NCBI GenBank assembly: GCA_030705745.1
Contig: JAUZPT010000025.1
Coordinates: 1-16,375, forward strand
Length of the DNA stretch: 16,375 nucleotides
Origin: Bacillota bacterium
Lineage (GTDB): Bacteria; Bacillota; Bacilli; Bacillales; Cytobacillaceae
Direction of reading: 5' to 3'
In this document: positions 8,901-14,678 of the stretch, piece by piece
How positions within the stretch are numbered: the stretch's first letter is position 1
Layout: each line of letters starts with the position of its first letter
Program-made: the position numbers and the translations under genes
The notes under the pieces: model-generated
Database searches by the model: none
Told to the model about the DNA's origin: nothing
Seen by the model: only the letters and a program-made list of their open reading frames with translations

Positions 8901-9724
8901 AGTTGAAAATTTATGAGGAAATAACCGAAATGGAACAGGACCAATTTTTAAAAATGGTGGAAGAGAGTTCACAAATACCTATATCGTCGTCCTTTTCACA
9001 ACAAATTAACGATGTGCTTTCATGGGAGTACAGTTATAAGGATGCAACATCCCATCGGTCAAAGCAATCCGTTTCGGAAATGAAAAGGCACCGGGAAATT
9101 GCTGATGAAAACAGCGGAACCGACCTGATTAAAAAGTTTAAAAGATCCACCTTGGACCGTCCGAGATTTATGCAGGAAAAATCATTAACTCCCGCCGAAC
9201 GAGGGACTGCCCTGCATATGGTCATGCAGCATATCGATTTCACTCAAATAGTTACGGAACGCGTGATTGAAGAATTGCTCATATCGATGACGAAAAAGGA
9301 ATTATTGACCGTTGAACAAATTGAAGTTATCCAGCCACATTTGATTGTTCAATTCTTTAATTCGGAACTAGGGAAACGATTGCAACGCTCGAAATATATA
9401 AAACGGGAAATTCCTTTTACGATGTCATTGCCAGCAAAGGAAGTTTATCCGGACTGGAAGGAAGAAAACGAGTCAATTTTTATTCAGGGTGTTATGGACT
9501 GTGTTTTTGAAGATGAAAAGGGGCTTGTACTGATTGATTATAAATCTGACACGATAACTGGACGCTTTAAAAATGGATTTGAGCAGGCCAAACCTGTGTT
9601 GGAGGATAGATACCGATTGCAAATCAATTTATATTCAAAAGCATTAGAGAAAATTTGGAAGCGCACTGTCGATGAACGCTATTTATTCTTCTTCGATGGA
9701 GCCCATCTATTAAAGATAGAATAA
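5954..9724 (+). CDS. addA: AddA, UvrD-type helicase and nuclease subunit of AddAB
   Basis: AddA is the 3'-5' motor and second nuclease of AddAB. The 1256-residue protein (B. subtilis about 1232) carries the superfamily 1 helicase motifs in order. These are Walker A AAAGSGKT (34-41, K40), VTFTNASAAEMR, STLHSFCQ, Walker B VDEYQDT (D413-D417), GDVKQSIYRFR, NFRSRQEVL, VRLMTIHSSKGLEFPVVF, and motif VI LYVALTRAKEKL. The C-terminal nuclease domain has LIDYKSDT with D1195 and K1197. The domain order is helicase with accessory insertions, then RecB-like nuclease. ATG 5954 is preceded by GAGAGGAGG about 8 nt upstream, inside the end of addB. The gene ends 40 bp before gerPF on the opposite strand. I see no frameshift or missing motif. 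Confidence 0.97.
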   Translation: MSNFSIPPKPEGVTWTDDQWKAIMAKDQDILVAAAAGSGKTAVLVERMIQKIVATDEPVNVDELLVVTFTNASAAEMRHRIGEALEKAIQLDPQSKHLRKQLSLLNKASISTLHSFCQEVIRKYYYLIDVDPGFRIADQTEAQLIRDEVMDELFEEEYGKNSEDFFRLVDAFSNDRSDAALQDIVRFVYDFSISNSVPERYLQSIVTMYEVDATAQIDDLPFAGALLYDVELQLEGSREMIEKALELSKLPGGPAPRAENYLDDLDGIDTLLAAKNYSWATIYNAMQVWGFSRAKNCKGDEFDEELIKKAQKLREKAKKKIQDMKDELFSRKPESFLRDMAEMHPLIVSLVSLVRSFSKSFEKVKKERGLVDFSDLEHYCLEILSDRVTQEGEFIPSEAALSYRNHFKEVLVDEYQDTNMVQETILKLVAQNMLEFGNLFMVGDVKQSIYRFRLAEPNLFLGKYSLFKPEGKAPGLRIDLSQNFRSRQEVLDGTNFIFKQIMGIRVGEIQYDEAAELKKGALYPEGDNPLELLLIDRASVEGEAISTEDGETAEMEFDKGDLEQSQLEARLMAQKIKELIDGGAQVFNAKTNSNRPLLYRDIVILLRSMTWAPQIMEEFKTQGIPIYANLSTGYFEATEVAIMMSLLRVIDNPFQDIPLVSVLRSPIVGLDEEELARLRIHQKKGSFWESVSSFVKNKAPEGSEHLHEKASIFLESLKKWRSMARKGSLAELIWQLYRDTSFYDFAGGLPGGKQRQANLRALYDRARQYEETSFRGLFRFLRFIERMMERGDDLGAARSLGEQEDVVRLMTIHSSKGLEFPVVFIAGLSRQFNLADIRKSYMIDKEFGFASKYVIPEKRISYPSLPQIAFKRKKRMEMLAEEMRVLYVALTRAKEKLYLIASVNDAEKKLEQWSEDLGQPEWLLKDYQRASATSYLDWIGPSIIRHNDCGDIRRNLKHHSGEIMKEIAEHPSKWKVMVINSEQLKIYEEITEMEQDQFLKMVEESSQIPISSSFSQQINDVLSWEYSYKDATSHRSKQSVSEMKRHREIADENSGTDLIKKFKRSTLDRPRFMQEKSLTPAERGTALHMVMQHIDFTQIVTERVIEELLISMTKKELLTVEQIEVIQPHLIVQFFNSELGKRLQRSKYIKREIPFTMSLPAKEVYPDWKEENESIFIQGVMDCVFEDEKGLVLIDYKSDTITGRFKNGFEQAKPVLEDRYRLQINLYSKALEKIWKRTVDERYLFFFDGAHLLKIE

Positions 9725-9725
9725 G

Positions 9726-9766
9726 AAAACAGCGGGAATGCTTGAAAATGCTTCCCGCTGTTTTTT
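9726..9766. terminator. Shared bidirectional terminator of addBA and gerP
   Basis: The arms AAAACAGCGGGAA (9726-9738) and TTCCCGCTGTTTT (9752-9764) form a 13-bp stem with a 13-nt loop and T-runs on both strands. It starts 2 nt after the addA stop and ends inside the gerPF stop codon, so one hairpin serves both convergent operons. Confidence 0.9.
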
Positions 9767-9983
9767 AATTATTTCCCGATATTGGCTGGTCTATAAGGTT
9801 TGCATCTAGGGTACCAGTGCTACTTAAGCCATTATTCGTAACGATTATACCGCCTGTATTAAAAGATCCCGATCCCGTAAAAGATTTTGTGCTGTTTTTA
9901 GGGGAAATAAAGGCAGCATCTCCGAATTGGACAACCCCTCCGCTAACATTAACGATTTGGACGGGGCCAATTATTGCTGGCAT
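9765..9983 (-). CDS. gerPF: GerPF, spore-coat germination protein
   Basis: This is the last gene of the six-gene gerP operon. GerP proteins sit in the spore coat and help germinants reach receptors in the inner spore membrane. The protein has 72 residues, the usual GerPF length, and starts MPAIIGPVQIVN like GerPA. It shares GSGSFNTG and the C-terminal LIDQP with the first gene of the operon. ATG 9983 has a strong AAAGGGGG Shine-Dalgarno sequence and lies 22 bp after gerPE. Transcription ends at the shared hairpin right at the stop codon. PF and PA are distinguished here by operon position. Confidence 0.9.
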   Translation of the reverse strand: MPAIIGPVQIVNVSGGVVQFGDAAFISPKNSTKSFTGSGSFNTGGIIVTNNGLSSTGTLDANLIDQPISGNN

Positions 9984-10005
9984 TGAATAACCCCCTTTTA
10001 AATCA

Positions 10006-10389
10006 TTATAATAATTTTTCAGCGTCTTTCTTCAATTGACGTATATGTTTCACCCTGGCTTCAAGCTGAACATGACAGGTGTTTCCTATATGGAGCACCG
10101 ATGCAGCAGTGACCCCTATTAAATCGATTGAAGATACCTTAATAACTGGATTTAAATTATGTCGGTACATAAGAATATTTTCTTTTATTGGTGTAAAGGG
10201 AATTTCTTCGCTGAAAATAGAATACGCATCAAAACTGCCTTCGGTTCCAAAAAAGATTTCTTCTTCGCGCTGAACGGCAAGCGCTCTGGAAAAACTATTG
10301 ACGAAAGTAGAATCGCCAATTTGAATAACGGCAGAAAATGACGCGATTTTTACATTTAATTGTTGAACGGATGATAATCTGCTTAACAT
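10006..10389 (-). CDS. gerPE: GerPE, spore-coat germination protein
   Basis: The fifth gerP gene encodes 127 residues (about 123 in B. subtilis). Two copies of a small hydrophobic motif can be seen, SFSAVIQIGDS near residue 17 and TAASVLHIGNT near residue 95. The same motif occurs in the other small GerP proteins. The C-terminus is basic and probably helical (VKHIRQLKKDAEKLL). The start at ATG 10389 lies 4 bp after the gerPD stop and has only a weak AGG upstream, suggesting translational coupling. There is no signal peptide, as expected for a mother-cell coat protein. Confidence 0.9.
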   Translation of the reverse strand: MLSRLSSVQQLNVKIASFSAVIQIGDSTFVNSFSRALAVQREEEIFFGTEGSFDAYSIFSEEIPFTPIKENILMYRHNLNPVIKVSSIDLIGVTAASVLHIGNTCHVQLEARVKHIRQLKKDAEKLL

Positions 10390-10393
10390 TGAA

Positions 10394-10573
10394 TTAACCT
10401 ATTGGTGGCAAAGGTACAAATGGGCCAATGATGAGTGATTCAGCAGGGGTATCGAAGGTTGCTGCCAGTTGAATCGTTTCCGTATCCCCTACCATAATCA
10501 TCGATGAGCTTGCTACCCCGAGAACCTTAATTGTTCCGATGCATACTTCTCGATTATAGACATGTAATTCCAT
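10394..10573 (-). CDS. gerPD: GerPD, spore-coat germination protein
   Basis: The fourth gerP gene encodes 59 residues, the usual family length. It matches GerPD in the SSSMIMVGDTETI block and in FDTPAESLIIGPFVPLPP near the C-terminus. ATG 10573 is chosen because AAAGGA lies 9 nt upstream. In-frame ATG 10582 would overlap the gerPC stop as ATGA but touches the Shine-Dalgarno sequence, so it is less likely though possible. It lies 5 bp from gerPC. Confidence 0.9.
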   Translation of the reverse strand: MELHVYNREVCIGTIKVLGVASSSMIMVGDTETIQLAATFDTPAESLIIGPFVPLPPIG

Positions 10574-10578
10574 TTTGA

Positions 10579-11184
10579 TCATTCCTTTCGTACATCAGGA
10601 AGATTTTGGACGAATGCGGCAATTCCTTTTTCAATATCCGTTTTCAATTGCTGACAGATTTTTTGCTTATTTTCTTGTTCATTCTCGGGAAGGTGCTTCT
10701 GTATCGGTATATTTCTCCAATAGTGTTCAATTCTCTCTGGTAATTGTTTTTTTATATCCTCTTTAATAAATGAATAATATGAAGGATCAACCTGTTTATT
10801 GAAATTCTGCTCGCAGGAGGAGATGAGTTGATCAGCTTCAGTGTCAACATAGTGTAAAATTTCTTCCTCGACGTCCATTACGTTCCTCATTTTTTGCGCT
10901 GGGGTGAAGGGGGTAGTAACCGATTGATTTCCTACTGCAAAGTCTTCGATTCCCTGTAAGTCAGAAGGGTTCAAGCCGATATTAAGCGTTCCATCGAGTT
11001 TTTCTACCTTCAACTGGTCAAATTTATATTCAATTTTATCGACCGATATTGATGGTTTTGCTTTTAGGTCATTAATTTCCTTTAAAGCTTCCTCAAACAA
11101 ATTCTCCAATCGCTTAATTCTCATTTCTTGTGACTCAATAAAGAGATGAAGCTTTTGAATATAATCGTAAAATTCAGTATACAA
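10579..11184 (-). CDS. gerPC: GerPC, coiled-coil spore-coat germination protein
   Basis: The third and largest gerP gene encodes 201 residues (about 205 in B. subtilis). Residues about 1-45 form a likely amphipathic coiled coil (LFIESQEMRIKRLENLFEEALKEINDL). The rest is acidic and helical, with IEDFAVGNQS and an IPIQKHLP segment. It starts with TTG at 11184, supported by GAGGTGAT just upstream; no in-frame ATG or GTG is better placed. It is a larger, different protein from the short beta-rich GerP proteins and may be a scaffold, which is inference. Confidence 0.9.
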   Translation of the reverse strand: MYTEFYDYIQKLHLFIESQEMRIKRLENLFEEALKEINDLKAKPSISVDKIEYKFDQLKVEKLDGTLNIGLNPSDLQGIEDFAVGNQSVTTPFTPAQKMRNVMDVEEEILHYVDTEADQLISSCEQNFNKQVDPSYYSFIKEDIKKQLPERIEHYWRNIPIQKHLPENEQENKQKICQQLKTDIEKGIAAFVQNLPDVRKE

Positions 11185-11225
11185 TCCCTATCACCTCAGC
11201 TATCATTTTGGAATTCGGGAGATCA

Positions 11226-11492
11226 TTATTTGAAGGGAACAGCAGGAGCCTTCTTTAAAGGGCTAGGCTCTGAAACCTTCTTCACTGCTCCGTTTCCAGA
11301 AGGTTTCTGCTCCACTGGACCGACTCCGGGCTTTGCGGGCGCAGGCGCTGGTTTGGTAAATCCTCCTGTATTGTACAGGTTTGAAGCTTGATTTATTATA
11401 CCGGCGCTGCCAATTTGGAAAACGCTTGAGTTTGAAACCGAGCCAATTTTAATAAAATTGATTTGAATGGACTGCTGGATATAAAAATTCAC
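11226..11492 (-). CDS. gerPB: GerPB, spore-coat germination protein with long Pro/Lys tail
   Basis: The second gerP gene encodes 88 residues. The N-terminal half, MNFYIQQSIQINFIKIGSVSNSSVFQIGSAG and on to SNLYNTGGF, closely follows B. subtilis GerPB as I remember it (77 aa). GTG 11492 is chosen because AAAGGTGAT lies 4 nt upstream and the protein then begins MNFY like its relatives. An in-frame GTG three codons earlier lies within that site. The C-terminal 40 residues are rich in proline, alanine and lysine (KPAPAPAKPGVGP...PLKKAPAVPFK) and look disordered, a little longer than the B. subtilis tail. Confidence 0.9.
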   Translation of the reverse strand: MNFYIQQSIQINFIKIGSVSNSSVFQIGSAGIINQASNLYNTGGFTKPAPAPAKPGVGPVEQKPSGNGAVKKVSEPSPLKKAPAVPFK

Positions 11493-11519
11493 AAATATCA
11501 CCTTTTGGAGGAAATTTCA

Positions 11520-11741
11520 CTATAAGTTAAACAACATTGGCTGATCTACGGTATCTAAGTCCGATGTGTTCGTGGAACTAACTTCGTTCCGAAGCACCAA
11601 TGATTCCCCAGTATTAAATGAGCCAGCTCCTGCGAAGGTTTTCGCATTGGAGACAGGCATAATTTTGTAAACATCCCCAATATTGAAAACGGCGCTGCTT
11701 CCGATTGAAATCACCTGCGCTACTCCTACGATTGCCGGCAT
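11520..11741 (-). CDS. gerPA: GerPA, spore-coat germination protein
   Basis: The first gene of the gerP operon encodes 73 residues, the usual GerPA length. It has the family start MPAIVG, the SSAVFNIGD motif, GAGSFNTG, and VDQP near the end, all paralogous to GerPF. ATG 11741 has AAAGGGTG 6 nt upstream. The sigma-K-type promoter lies just upstream, placing expression in the mother cell late in sporulation. gerPB follows after 27 bp. Confidence 0.92.
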   Translation of the reverse strand: MPAIVGVAQVISIGSSAVFNIGDVYKIMPVSNAKTFAGAGSFNTGESLVLRNEVSSTNTSDLDTVDQPMLFNL

Positions 11742-11769
11742 AACTTACACCCTTTTTATTGTTCTCTTG

Positions 11770-11798
11770 TATCGTATGTGTTTTTAATAAGATTGTGA
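11770..11798 (-). promoter_or_regulatory. Sigma-K-type promoter of the gerP operon
   Basis: On the minus strand, TCAC (11798-11795) is followed by 16 nt and CATACGATA (11778-11770). This fits the sigma-K consensus AC-N16/17-CATANNNTA. It ends 28 bp before the gerPA start codon. Sigma-K control of gerP is known in B. subtilis. A TGGGC further upstream (minus strand) resembles part of a GerE box but is too incomplete to call. Confidence 0.78.
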
Positions 11799-11878
11799 TT
11801 CATATGCCCATGAATTAATGAACTTAGAAAAAATGTCGTGAACAAAGGTAAACGATACTTTTCATCTATTCAATCCGC

Positions 11879-11884
11879 TATAAT
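11879..11884 (+). promoter_or_regulatory. -10 element of the DUF418 gene
   Basis: A perfect TATAAT lies 37 nt before the ATG. The -35 region (around 11855-11861) is poor, so an activator may be needed or expression may be weak. Confidence 0.5.
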
Positions 11885-11921
11885 CTAGTTTAATGGTGAA
11901 TTTTAATGGAGGATTTTAAAT

Positions 11922-13055
11922 ATGGATGGTCAACGAATAGAATTATTGGATGTCATACGCGGTTTTTCTTTATTGGGCATATTCTTCGTAAATATGCCAT
12001 CCTTCCATTCCCCCAATTTATATATAAATCCGATGGACTGGTGGAACACGCCGATTGATCGAAGCCTAAATGCCATTATAGATGTTATGTTGCAGGCAAG
12101 TTGTTATCCATTATTTTCGCTTTTATTTGGCTATGGATTAGCTTCGATATACAAAAATTCCAAGAAGGAAAACTTGAATTTCAGCTTGATTGCTTCACGC
12201 CGTCTAGGTTTTCTTCTATTGATTGGGATTGCGCATGTCTTGTTCATATGGCATGGAGATATATTGATTTCATATGCGATTGTTGGCACAATTTCAGCCT
12301 TTCTGCTATCATGGCCAGCAGTCAAATTGCTAAGAACAGGAATCATAATGTATGTATTCCCGAATGTTTTGCTTGCTTGCCAATTCTTTTTTTTGAAAGG
12401 AAATAATAATAGAGTAAGTGGAGTGGATGAAGTTAAGAATTCTCTTAAGATTTATGCGCAAGGCACCTTTCATGACATTACCTTGCAGAGAATCCATGAT
12501 TGGCAGATGGCGAATGATTCGCTCTCCTTTTTGCTTTTTTTCACAACAATCATGCCATTTATGCTAATAGGAATGGCTTTAGCTAAAACAAAATTTGCTG
12601 AACAACAGAGAATCAGGAAACGAAGTTTTTTCTATCTTTTTATACCTGCGTTATTGTTAAAATGTGTTCCATATTTTTTTGGATGGAATATCATGTCCCA
12701 CTTTATCCAGGATATTTTTGGCGGCCCGCTGTTAGGTGCCTCGTATGCTTTTTTACTCTCCCTTTTATTGAAGAATCAATATTGTGCTGGAATTATAAAA
12801 GCGTTGGCTCCTGTCGGGAGAATGTCGTTAAGCAATTATTTATTTCAGTCGTTTGCATCCACACTCATTTTTTATCACTATGGTTTAGGACTGTACGGAC
12901 AAGTTTCACTTGCAGAAGGGGACGTGCTCGTAGTTGCTCTTTTTATTGCACAAATGCTTTTTAGCCGTTATTGGATGGAAAGGCATACCTACGGTCCGAT
13001 TGAATGGATATGGAGAAGTGTGACTTTTGTTAAAATCCCGAAATGGAGGAAATAA
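11922..13055 (+). CDS. DUF418 family polytopic membrane protein (YeiB/YxaH-like)
   Basis: The function of this family is unknown; some members have been linked to transport. The 377-residue protein begins with the family hallmark RIELLDVIRGFSLLGIFFVNMP. It has roughly eight to ten hydrophobic membrane segments, including SCYPLFSLLFGYGLA, LGFLLLIGIAHVLFIWHGD and FFTTIMPFMLIGMAL. The C-terminal DUF418 domain (about 220-375) contains APVGRMSLSNYLFQSF and the terminal PIEWIWR. ATG 11922 has GGAGG 9 nt upstream. It is divergent from gerPA, apparently monocistronic, and has no clear terminator. The family is confident; a link to germination or pili is not supported. Confidence 0.9.
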   Translation: MDGQRIELLDVIRGFSLLGIFFVNMPSFHSPNLYINPMDWWNTPIDRSLNAIIDVMLQASCYPLFSLLFGYGLASIYKNSKKENLNFSLIASRRLGFLLLIGIAHVLFIWHGDILISYAIVGTISAFLLSWPAVKLLRTGIIMYVFPNVLLACQFFFLKGNNNRVSGVDEVKNSLKIYAQGTFHDITLQRIHDWQMANDSLSFLLFFTTIMPFMLIGMALAKTKFAEQQRIRKRSFFYLFIPALLLKCVPYFFGWNIMSHFIQDIFGGPLLGASYAFLLSLLLKNQYCAGIIKALAPVGRMSLSNYLFQSFASTLIFYHYGLGLYGQVSLAEGDVLVVALFIAQMLFSRYWMERHTYGPIEWIWRSVTFVKIPKWRK

Positions 13056-13337
13056 AACAGATAAATTGAACAGACTTCTTGTAGATAACAGAAAAAAATT
13101 GCCAGATTTTTAGTGAAAAGGAATGAAAAATGATCTTTTATCAGCAAATAAGTCAGCAAGCGACAGCAATCGTTGTTAATTTGGTATACATAGGAAAAAT
13201 CAACTGAAAATGTATCGAAAAAACAGGTGTAAATACCTAGTTTAAATGCAAATAAATGATAAATTTGTTGGATATTCGATTTTTATGGAAAATATTATGA
13301 TGAATGTAAGAGATCAGTCAGAAAATTAAAACTCTGA
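13056..13337 (+). other. AT-rich intergenic region upstream of the riboswitch
   Basis: This stretch must hold the promoter of the riboswitch-Tad operon, but none is strong. Candidates are an extended -10 at 13182-13190 (TGG-TATACA) without a -35, and TTGGAT (13268) to TATTAT (13293) with a long 19-nt spacer. A 25-codon frame at 13130-13207, preceded by AAAAGGA, encodes a short hydrophobic peptide and is treated as a finding rather than a gene. No terminator for the DUF418 gene is evident. Confidence 0.4.
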
Positions 13338-13428
13338 GTCTCGATAAAGGCAAAGCTGATGAAAATCAGTGACGCAAAACTACAGGGGCTAAGGCGCATT
13401 GCGCTACGCCAGCCAGTTACCGAAAGAC
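13338..13428 (+). promoter_or_regulatory. Cyclic di-GMP-I (GEMM-I) riboswitch aptamer
   Basis: The conserved GEMM-I skeleton is visible. GGCAAA at 13349 leads into the P2 stem GCTGAT/ATCAGT, capped by a GAAA tetraloop (13361-13364). GACGCAAA follows at 13371. The P3 arm comprises GGCT (13387-13390) with AGCC (13411-13414) and GGCG (13393-13396) with CGCC (13407-13410), and carries the CTAAG side of the tetraloop receptor. The invariant GTTACCG is at 13416-13422. P1 can form from GTCTCG (13338-13343) and CG..AGAC (13421-13428) with two bulged A. In the well-studied Vc2 aptamer the cytosine of the GTTACCG segment contacts the ligand. The element stands just before a terminator and the Tad operon, so it senses c-di-GMP to control the pilus genes. 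Confidence 0.93.
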
Positions 13429-13460
13429 AAGGGTGTTTCATCGTTGTGCAGCATAAGCTC

Positions 13461-13500
13461 ATGACCCCCCCTTTCGGTAAAGGCGGGGTCATTTTTATTT
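13461..13500 (+). terminator. Riboswitch expression-platform terminator
   Basis: ATGACCCC (13461-13468) pairs with GGGGTCAT (13485-13492), and CCTTT (13470-13474) with AAAGG (13479-13483), closing a CGGT loop, followed by TTTTTATTT. The segment CTTTCGGTAA (13471-13480) is exactly complementary to TTACCGAAAG in the aptamer (13417-13426). Aptamer-terminator and antiterminator folds are therefore mutually exclusive. Confidence 0.92.
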
Positions 13501-13516
13501 GCTGGAGGTGATATGC

Positions 13517-13861
13517 TTGAAGCTCGTGAACAGATCCAACGGAGCGGATCTTGCAAACAATGTAGCGATGGCCGATACCTTTGTTAAGAGGTTAACAGGG
13601 CTGATGTTTACAAAAAGTTTGCCAAATGGACACGGCTTGTTGATTAAACCCTGCCAATCGATTCACACATTTTTCATGAACTATTCCATTGATGTTCTGT
13701 ATTTAAGTGAAGAGTTGGAAGTTGTAGGCATGGACGAAACGGTAAGACCTGCAACCGTCGGGAAGTATCAGCGCAGAGCATACTCCGTTTTGGAACTACC
13801 CGCTGGAACCATACAAGTAACAGGAACAAAAGTAGGCCATTATTTATCTATTACTTACTAA
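13517..13861 (+). CDS. DUF192 family protein at the head of the Tad operon
   Basis: DUF192 proteins are small beta-rich proteins with no settled function. The 114-residue protein shows the family core: VKRLTGLMF, GLLIKPCQSIHTFFMNYSIDVLYL (about 50-72), VVGMDETVRP and AVLELPAG-type YSVLELPAGTI near the end. There is no signal peptide. TTG 13517 is chosen because GGAGGTGAT (13504-13512) lies just upstream; the longer TTG 13499 frame begins inside the riboswitch terminator tail, and ATG 13513 is out of frame. It is the first gene under the riboswitch and lies 22 bp before the pilin gene, so it is likely co-transcribed and linked to pilus function. That link is inference. Confidence 0.88.
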   Translation: MKLVNRSNGADLANNVAMADTFVKRLTGLMFTKSLPNGHGLLIKPCQSIHTFFMNYSIDVLYLSEELEVVGMDETVRPATVGKYQRRAYSVLELPAGTIQVTGTKVGHYLSITY

Positions 13862-13883
13862 AAGAAGAAAAGGGGTTTTACAA

Positions 13884-14060
13884 ATGATGAACAAAATGAA
13901 AGCTTTATTCACTGAAGAACAAGGACAAGGCATGACAGAATATGGATTAGTATTGGGAATAATTGCTGTTGCAGTAGTCGGTGTTCTTGCGCTTTTACGT
14001 ACTCAAATCCTTGATATGTTTACTTCTGTAACAACAGCTGTAACGAATCGTGGAAATTAA
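13884..14060 (+). CDS. flp: Flp-type Tad pilin
   Basis: This 58-residue gene encodes the major subunit of the Tad pilus fibre. A short basic leader (MMNKMKALFTEEQG) ends at G14. Cleavage there gives a mature QGMTEYGLVLGIIAVAVV..., with the conserved glutamate at +5 followed by tyrosine, exactly the Flp signature G/XXXXEY. A single hydrophobic helix (about 21-40) follows, then a short polar tail. ATG 13884 or 13887 is served by AGGGG at 13871. A terminator-like hairpin lies 27 bp downstream, before the peptidase gene. It is easily missed because of its length. The peptidase that would process it is encoded next. Confidence 0.95.
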   Translation: MMNKMKALFTEEQGQGMTEYGLVLGIIAVAVVGVLALLRTQILDMFTSVTTAVTNRGN

Positions 14061-14087
14061 TTCTTAATAAATAGGAAAAGGCAAAAG

Positions 14088-14124
14088 AAGTCCTTGCGTT
14101 TACGTAAACGTAGGGCTTTTTTTC
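14088..14124 (+). terminator. Intra-operon terminator after the pilin gene
   Basis: AAGTCCTTGCGTT pairs with AACGTAGGGCTT (one G-U pair, one bulge), followed by seven T. The core CGTTTACGTAAACG (14097-14110) is a perfect palindrome. It probably ends most transcripts after flp and lets some continue into the assembly genes. Confidence 0.8.
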
Positions 14125-14159
14125 TATCAAAACCATCCTTATGGAAAGGAAGTGCGGGG

Positions 14160-14678
14160 ATGTGGACTAATTTTTTATTATTTTCTTTATTAACGATTTG
14201 TGTGTTTACAGATATTAAAGAAAGAAAAATCTATAATTCTATTCTTTTCCCTTTTTTATGCGCAGCCTGGATTCTTCATGTTGTGATAGCAGGGGAAACA
14301 GGGCTAAAAGAAACGTTGCTCGGAACAGCAGTTGGGTTATGCATCTTGCTAATCCCTTATTTGCTTGGAGGAATGGGTGCGGGTGATGTAAAGCTGCTCG
14401 CAGTTATTGGAGCAATAAAAGGGATGGATTTTGTTTTAATGGCTTCAGTTTACATGGCCTTTACCGGTGGAGGAATGGCGATCCTGATCCTGCTCTTTAG
14501 AAAAGGTGTCCGCGCAAGAATGATGCAAATAATGTACGTTTTACACGGTTTGCGAAATGGAGTGAAAACTCCGATGTTGAGTGAGAAAGAAGGTATTAAG
14601 ACAACTTACCCTTATGGAATTGCCATTGCTCTCGGAGCAATTTTCCAGGCTATCAAGCTTAAAGGGATTACATTATGA
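14160..14678 (+). CDS. tadV: TadV/CpaA-type prepilin peptidase (A24 family)
   Basis: This membrane aspartyl peptidase removes the leader of the Flp pilin and of pseudopilins. The 172-residue protein has about five to six membrane segments. Both catalytic aspartates are present, in FTDIKERKIYN (D18) and GMGAGDVKLLA (D76). It lacks the N-terminal methylase domain of PilD-type enzymes, as usual for TadV/CpaA. ATG 14160 is chosen because AAAGGA lies 9 nt upstream; an extended frame from 14094 would begin inside the terminator hairpin. The stop overlaps the next start as ATGA, so translation of tadE is coupled. Confidence 0.93.
   Translation: MWTNFLLFSLLTICVFTDIKERKIYNSILFPFLCAAWILHVVIAGETGLKETLLGTAVGLCILLIPYLLGGMGAGDVKLLAVIGAIKGMDFVLMASVYMAFTGGGMAILILLFRKGVRARMMQIMYVLHGLRNGVKTPMLSEKEGIKTTYPYGIAIALGAIFQAIKLKGITL

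Noticed and set aside
13119..13180. 18-codon frame from ATG 13124
   Set aside because: Its ribosome binding site touches the start codon and the peptide is featureless; the frame at 13130 is the better candidate.
13312..13326. CodY-like box near the riboswitch leader
   Set aside because: Only about 11 of 15 positions match AATTTTCWGAAAATT and the left half is poor.
14094..14159. 22-residue N-terminal extension of the prepilin peptidase
   Set aside because: It begins inside a terminator hairpin and has no ribosome binding site; ATG 14160 has both a good site and the expected N-terminus.
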